Source of the DNA: Undaria pinnatifida
Taxonomy: Eukaryota; Sar; Phaeophyceae; Laminariales; Alariaceae
NCBI GenBank assembly: GCA_012845835.1
Contig: JABAKD010000020.1
Span: 17,329,944-17,393,943, forward strand
Direction: 5' to 3'
DNA: 64,000 nucleotides
The notes under the pieces were generated by a model. The model was not told where the DNA came from. It searched no databases and saw only the letters and a list, made by a program, of their open reading frames with translations. A program made the translations under genes and the position numbers. Shown in pieces: positions 58,946 to 64,000 of this stretch (position 1 is the stretch's first letter; each line of letters starts with the position of its first letter).

Positions 58946-59649
58946 GTGCGTTGGAAGGACCCTCACCAGTGTGCGTTCGAAAAAGTACATGGAAAAACTA
59001 TTGTATGTATTTTTAACAACGGATGGGAATACCCAGCGTTCAGTGAATGTTTGAAATAGTAAGGCCACTTAATAGTAGCAGTCGTCGGTTTCCAAAGTTT
59101 GAAAGGAAGTCGTAACACTGTAGACTAATAAAAGCGGTCGTTTATGGGCAAAGCCCTGCCTGGTACCACAACGTTGCTAACACCTATGAAACCACGACTG
59201 GGACAGGAACGAACGGGATTCACAGTCGCAACTGGTAAGTGTAAGCCCCAGTATACTGCTATATAAGGCCTACCGGCGGAATACCGACAACGAAGGGTAA
59301 GAGTCAGTACCTGCTGTATATATTGTTCGGTAGTACTCTATTACTGCTGTTATCAATACTATTACGACCGACGTGTACTGCGATTCCTGAAGAGGTTGCG
59401 CACCCTACTTGTAGTCGTTAATACAAAAAGTTTACCAGTATGTGGTTGTATGGAAAATGAGTAACAGCAGTACACCGCGTCACTGCATGACCAACTCGCT
59501 AACCCCAATCACGGGACCGCTCTCCAGCACCACCCAGGTTAACTCCAGCTTCTGTTTACTGGTATATATCAACCTCCAGTGTGTACTGCGACTGGCGCTG
59601 ATGGTATGATGCTGCTGTGTTATTTATCACTGCATGGACCATTTTTACA

Positions 59650-60375
59650 ACCCCGGCTGACCCCCGTGATGGGACTTGCCCGTTTTCATTGCGTCTTACA
59701 TGTATAGTCTAGATACCACGTAGTCGTAGTCGTACATCCAAAAAGTGTCTTTATATCACAGCACAAAGCGTCACTGCATGGATCGCTTGTTCAACCCTCG
59801 CTTACCCCGATGTCGGGACTGCCCCGTACTCGTAGTCGTACATACATGAAGTGTGTTTGGTTGTACGTATGAAAAAGAAATCACAGCACACAGCGTCACT
59901 TCATAGACCATTACTTGTACAACTCCCGCTTATACCCCGATGACGGGACTGCCCCGTACACGTAGTCGTCCATACATAAAGTGTGTTTGGTTGTACGTAT
60001 GAAAAATAAATCACGTCACACAGCGTCACTGCATGGCCCTAGTCGTACATACATAAACTGTATTTGGTTGTGCTTATGAAAAAGAAATCACAGCACACAG
60101 CGTCACTGCATAAACCATTACTTGTACAACCCCCGCTTACACCCCGATGACGGGACTGCCCCGTACACGTAGTCGTACATACAAAAAGTGTGTTTGGTTG
60201 TAGGTATGAAAAAGAAATCACAGCACACAGCGTCACTGCATGGACCACTTGTACAACCCTGGCTTTCCCGATGACGGGACTGCCCCGTACTCGTACTCGT
60301 ACATACAAAAAGTTTGTTTGGTTGTACGTATGAAAAAAAAATCACAGCACACAGCGTCACTGCGTAGACAACTAG
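59650..60375 (+). repeat. ~120-bp satellite of the right arm
   Basis: About six units with CACACAGCGTCACTGCATGG, ACCCCGATGACGGGACTGCC and GTGTGTTTGGTTGTACGTATG. Absent from the left arm, so it arose or was lost after the arms formed. Confidence 0.9.
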
Positions 60376-60410
60376 TACAACATGCTTACCCCGACGACGG
60401 GACTGCCCTC

Positions 60411-60616
60411 CGTGACCACCCAGGCGAACTTGAGTTTGTTCAGGCTACGCGTCCCCAAGCGCAGCTTCCACACCGTGTGGCAGTTCGACCACGTTGGTGC
60501 AGCACACACAGTAGCATGTGTGTGCTGCACCAGCGTGGTCGAACTGCCACACGGTGTGGAAGCTGCGCTTGAGGACGCGTAGCCTGAACAAACTCAAGTT
60601 CGCCTGGGTGGTCACG
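60411..60616. repeat. 200-bp palindrome with exon-like arms
   Basis: GTGACCACCCAGGCGAACTT to GTGTGTGCTGC mirrors around CAGTAGCA. Both arms read ANLSLFRLRV..KRSFHTVWQFDH after a CCACCCAG acceptor-like site. Function unknown. Confidence 0.85.
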
Positions 60617-60944
60617 AAGAAACGTTGCAGACAGGCACACAAGGTCAAACAATGTAAATTTCAATGTGCATCATCATTGGAATCAGGATTCGCTTGAGTT
60701 CACCAACACCCAAAGCGACATATTGCGCACAACCTGCAGCACCCTCAGCCAACACTCAACGCAGCACTACCGAAAAATGTTGTTCTCACATAGTCTACAG
60801 GGTGTTGGCATCTAGGGTCTAGTGTCTTACCTAAGTCGCACGGCGCTGAACACACTGACGACGAGAACAAAATCTCAACATCAGTAGCTGACGGCAAACA
60901 TCAAATTCCAACAACACGATGAAATGAAACTCACGTTTCGTCAA

Positions 60945-61285
60945 GCTCTCAGCTCCTTCGTTAGGGACGCCGATCGAAGGTGCATCACAGGTGTCCGCGT
61001 CACACCAGTCACACACACGAGGGTTGTCGCCGCTTCCCCAGTGCTTCTTGTTAAGGTTATAAAAAGCTTGGCACGTGGAAGGGTCGTCACTCCTGCGGGT
61101 GTCGCAGACAGCGTACTGGGAACTCCCGTTTTTTCTAGTTTGTGCGATGAGGAAGCCGTCACAACCCTTTCTCGGGCACGGCCAATTAGGATTGCCAGAA
61201 GAAGCTGAGTCCCGTTCTTGCCCGACCAACGTCCGCACGCCTGATCCTGAACCTCCACCACCCCCACTGTTGGCGGAGCCTCCTC
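60945..61285 (-). CDS. zinc-ribbon ORF of the fold-back element, right arm (intact)
   Basis: A minus-strand frame of about 110 residues: a Gly/Ser-rich lead (SANSGGGGGSGSG), TLVGQERDSASSGNP, NWPCPRKGCDGFLIAQTRKN, YAVCDTRR, STCQAFYNLNKKHWG, VCDWCDADTCDAPSIG, ending at a good donor (ACGAAAC then GTGAGT, at 60946). Cys pairs CPRKGC, VC..TC, VCDWC and TC suggest two zinc-ribbon modules (seen); function is unknown. The 5' part runs toward the outer end but no start codon is evident, so this is one exon of a larger gene. The left-arm copy is frameshifted. Confidence 0.6.
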
Positions 61286-61906
61286 CCGCACTAGCCTGGT
61301 CCGCTTCGCAAATTTCAACTTCAAATTGTTATTGCCGATCCGGCAAATTTCAAATTCAAATTGTTTGCAGCCGTCAACGGCAATTCCTTCTCAGCCAGCA
61401 ATTGGCCAACTTTAAATGTAAAAGTACAAAAAAGAAGTTGCTGAAGAAGCAAAATAAAAAGATCAGAGAGCAAAGAAATATAAGCAGTAAAAAGATCAGG
61501 AAGCAAAGAAAGCTAAGAATTATTAGGAAAACAAGGAAGGCAAGGGACTTCGGGACGGTTCTTTTCCCCAGCAACTAATTTCTTTTCGGCAATTACGGGG
61601 TGAGAAGGGCTGAGAGTGGGGAGAATATGCCGAGCGAGACCCCCGAGGGGGTCGAGAACTAAGTAATTAAGTCTATGTACACTGCTTAACCCTGCTGCTA
61701 TACATAGCAGAGATAGTAGATACATATAAACTAAAAGTGAGTGTTTTTTTTTCGGATCTTCAACTCAAAATCAATATCACGATTTGCGATTTCGCGAATT
61801 GCCCGATTGGTTTTTTTTTTTCACACACTTCTACTTTCCAGCTTCTGGACAAGCTGTGGTCACAGGTGTCGTCCCTTCTCCCCCCCGGTTCTTGCCTTCA
61901 ATTTTT

Positions 61907-63111
61907 CAGGGCTTTCTTCGGTACGCCTGTTTTAGGTTGGTTTCATTTACCACGGTAACCAGCCACCACGGTAATGCACGGTAATTATTTGGATGGTAAC
62001 GGACAACCTTGGTACTCATTGGTACAGGAACCCGCCACCACGGTAATGCACGGTAATTATTGGATGGTAACGGACAACCTTGGTACTCATTGGTACAGGA
62101 ACCCGCCACTACGGTAATGGACGTTTTTTTTTTTCTACAGCGCGTGGCATGCCCACGTTACAACATATGCCCAAACATCCGAACAACAACAAATATCATG
62201 CGTGGGCCCAATGTTTGCAAACCTCAAAGGCAAGCTTAGTCCTACATCGTACAGGCAGACGGGCCCGGCGGACTCTCGCAGCCGAAAGGAAGATGAAGAC
62301 GAACCAAAACCTTCACCCAAGCTACGCCAGCAATGTCAACCGCGCCAATCAACAACCAAACCGTGAAGAAACCAAGATATCGCCCCCCAACGCGCCCCCC
62401 CCCTCCTTCTTCTATGAACGCATAAAGCAAAATGAAAACTCGCAGCATGTCTTGACTCCGACAACCAGATAAGAGCAATAATACAATAATCTACCAATGG
62501 TTCGTAGCTTCAAAGAATCAAGGTTACAGGCGCGCCCGCGGCCGCCGCCTCCACTTCAACAACTTCATTTTTGCACTGAGCTGCTGCTGCTTTGTGTGCT
62601 TAATAATATAAGAAACACGTCAGCTGTGAATTCATGTTCTGGAAAAAAAGGAAAATACAAAATACGCGAAATACTCCGGTAAATAATAAAATAATACATA
62701 CGTAGAATGTGTGAAGAAATAAAACTTTAGTGAGAGAATCGAACCTAGGACGTGGTCTGACGTAACCTGACGCCTAACCCATGGGGATGGGGGGTCGCAT
62801 CAAATTTGAGGTGATGATTGGTATCTCATAAACGTTACTGTACGGTAATTGGTAACTGTACGTTTGCGTTGGTTGGATGGTAACGAGAAACCACAGCAAT
62901 GCCGATATTTGCACGGTAATTGTTTGGATGGGAATGGGATAACATGATGTTCGCGGTAACGATTTGAATGGGAATGGGAGAACGTGATTTGCTTGGCAAC
63001 GATTTGGATGGTATTGGTAATTCCGATTTATCACGGTAACGTACCGTTTACCAATTACCGCGGTTTTACCGCGGTAATTTTACTGCGGTAAAATTACCGA
63101 AGAAAGCCCTG
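61907..63111. mobile_element. non-autonomous hAT-type element with perfect 8-bp TSD
   Basis: Both ends read CAGGGCTTTCTTCGGTA (17 bp, exact). CAATTTTT at 61899-61906 and 63112-63119 is an exact 8-bp target duplication, and removing 61907-63111 plus one octamer restores the SINE sequence found at 51066. Subterminal GGTAATxxTTGGATGG repeats occur at both ends, including a duplicated ~82-bp block (61955-62110). No transposase domain seen. Known: CAGGG termini with 8-bp duplications typify hAT. Confidence 0.9.
62605..62632 (-). repeat. LTA cassette fragment
   Basis: ACACGTCAGCTGTGAATTCA, the CTCACAGCTGACGT part of the cassette, within the hAT element. Confidence 0.45.
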
Positions 63112-63314
63112 CAATTTTTATCGCGCATAGGGTTCAGCAATACCACTGCACGTCGAATTTTCATTGAGTGTTGCTAACTCACGCTCTCGCGCTTTCCGCA
63201 AGTCAATTTGTGCACAAGAAAAAGTCCCAACGAATGCACTCGGCGGGGCTCGAACTCACGAAACTGACCTATACCAGGCTCGAGGATAACCTGATACGCC
63301 ACCGGGACGACCGG

Positions 63315-64000
63315 TTATAAGGGCCCAGATTAACGAAGAGCACGGAAAATCGTAATTTGATTTTTTTTTCAATTTAAAATACACGCAAAATGCAACTCTG
63401 CTTCTTATCAAGGCACGGCGTAGTGCGTTCTAGAAAATTAAAAAATCAAAAAAACGCAAAAGGGTCAACGAACACCTGTGGGCAATGACCGAGGCGAGCG
63501 ATGGCTCGCGTCCTCCCCGGAGCGCCGCGTTTAGCGGCAGATTGTTTTGGCCGGCAGCGGCTTGGAGGCTATGGCTCTAGGTGTCTCTTGGATGGGCTGG
63601 CGCCACCCCGCCGCCCGACACCGGGCAGCAACGACGGGGATATAGCGGTCGAACTTCTGAGCGAAGTCATCATGTGGTAGTTGGTCGTGTAACTTTCGAG
63701 GTGCAGGGCGACGAAAAGCTGGGTTTGCGGCGGTCTCGATTGTTTTCGAAGCGTCGCAGGCGGTCTACGCTGTGCTAAGGACCTTCGGAGGCCGCGCTGC
63801 GGCTGCTCCGGTGGTCCTACCTCTCGCAATGGCTTCTCGCCTCTCAATCAGCCGACGACTCTCGATCAGCCGACGACTTTGCACCAATTCGCGTGGCCGG
63901 CTTCGGTTACACAGAACAAGCCATGTCTAGGTGTAAAAACTCCCCAAAATGAATTTCGATTTTCGACCAAATTCGACCGAAAAAGTCTTTTTTTACTTCG
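63315..64000. other. no gene recognised at the right edge
   Basis: A-rich sequence to 63470, then GC-richer sequence with overlapping short frames on both strands (63569-63847). No family signature or exon border I can defend. Confidence 0.4.

Larger units (their letters stand above)
51368..61676. mobile_element. large fold-back element with long inverted arms (10.3 kb)
   Basis: Both ends read ATAGACTTAATTACTTAGTTCTCGACC (left at 51368, inverted at the right ending 61676). Inverted similarity continues inward with breaks: 51368-51568 with 61430-61676; 53568-54120 with 60905-61430; 54400-55000 with 59018-59625, the last nearly identical. The centre holds a 580-bp palindrome and satellite arrays. 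Known: fold-back elements have long, internally repetitive terminal repeats. Superfamily is not identified and no clear target duplication is seen. A zinc-ribbon ORF sits in each arm. An assembly artefact at the palindromes cannot be excluded from sequence alone, but the arms differ by private insertions, which argues against it. Confidence 0.75.
61826..63314 (-). mobile_element. tRNA-derived SINE, copy 2, split by a hAT element
   Basis: The body (61826-61906) and the body/head (63112-63314) are one SINE separated by the insertion 61907-63111. The head, on the minus strand, has TGGCGTATCAGGTTATCC (A-box-like) and GAGTTCGAGCCCCGCC (B-box-like). Copy 1 is at 51066-51355. Confidence 0.78.

Noticed and set aside
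1-64000. CRISPR arrays, bacterial operons, rRNA genes
   Set aside because: Tandem repeats here lack CRISPR-type equal spacers, genes are intron-split eukaryotic genes, and no rRNA-like conserved core was seen.

Overview
This is nuclear DNA from a eukaryote with intron-rich genes. Exons are short (54 to 380 bp), have GT..AG borders and pyrimidine-rich acceptors, and are separated by introns of 0.2 to 3 kb packed with repeats. The proteins that can be spliced together by eye are a plastid-type [2Fe-2S] ferredoxin, an SRSF1-like SR protein, a Mog1/RANGRF protein and a presequence protease. Together with the gene style they suggest a photosynthetic stramenopile, most probably a brown alga of the Ectocarpus type. 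That taxonomic call is inference; no rRNA or organelle marker is present.

Layout. 0.5-5.1 kb (+): the last five recognisable exons of an M16C presequence-protease gene, with two copies of a ~308 bp repeat in its introns. 5.7-6.9 kb: two minisatellites. 8.4-12.4 kb (-): a ferredoxin-like gene in four exons, 5' end unresolved. 13.8-17.9 kb: nested DNA transposons, the innermost with a hAT transposase fragment. 20.0-24.5 kb (+): a complete SR splicing factor with a tandemly duplicated RRM exon. 27.0-30.6 kb: a field of AATAGGTATCGAT-type repeats interrupted by a 5'-truncated LINE. 30.8-32.9 kb (-): a Mog1/RANGRF gene whose 3' end is tandemly duplicated. 33.3-34.9 kb: small inverted-repeat elements. 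35.6-42.5 kb (+): a coiled-coil protein gene of unknown function with a ~105 bp intronic minisatellite. 42.9-43.9 kb: another TIR element. 44-51 kb: no gene recognised, scattered repeats. 51.4-61.7 kb: a very large fold-back (inverted-repeat) element holding palindromes, three satellite arrays, a zinc-ribbon ORF and nested insertions. 61.8-63.3 kb: a tRNA-derived SINE split by a non-autonomous hAT element with a perfect 8-bp target duplication.

The genes do not form a pathway; each is an independent nuclear housekeeping gene (mitochondrial/plastid peptide degradation, plastid electron transfer, splicing, Ran/nuclear transport). Most of the remaining sequence is mobile-element derived. The two most notable observations are the duplicated, phase-0, 126-bp RRM1 exon pair in the SR gene (a classic mutually-exclusive-exon layout inside a splicing regulator) and the fold-back element with layered insertions. 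A recurrent short cassette carrying a conserved ATG-initiated peptide (MS-x-D-x3-F-x-[DE]-LTA-x-V) occurs at about ten places in both orientations.

Exon joins were made by matching splice phase and protein family, not by transcript data. Repeat boundaries are read by eye and may be off by some bases.
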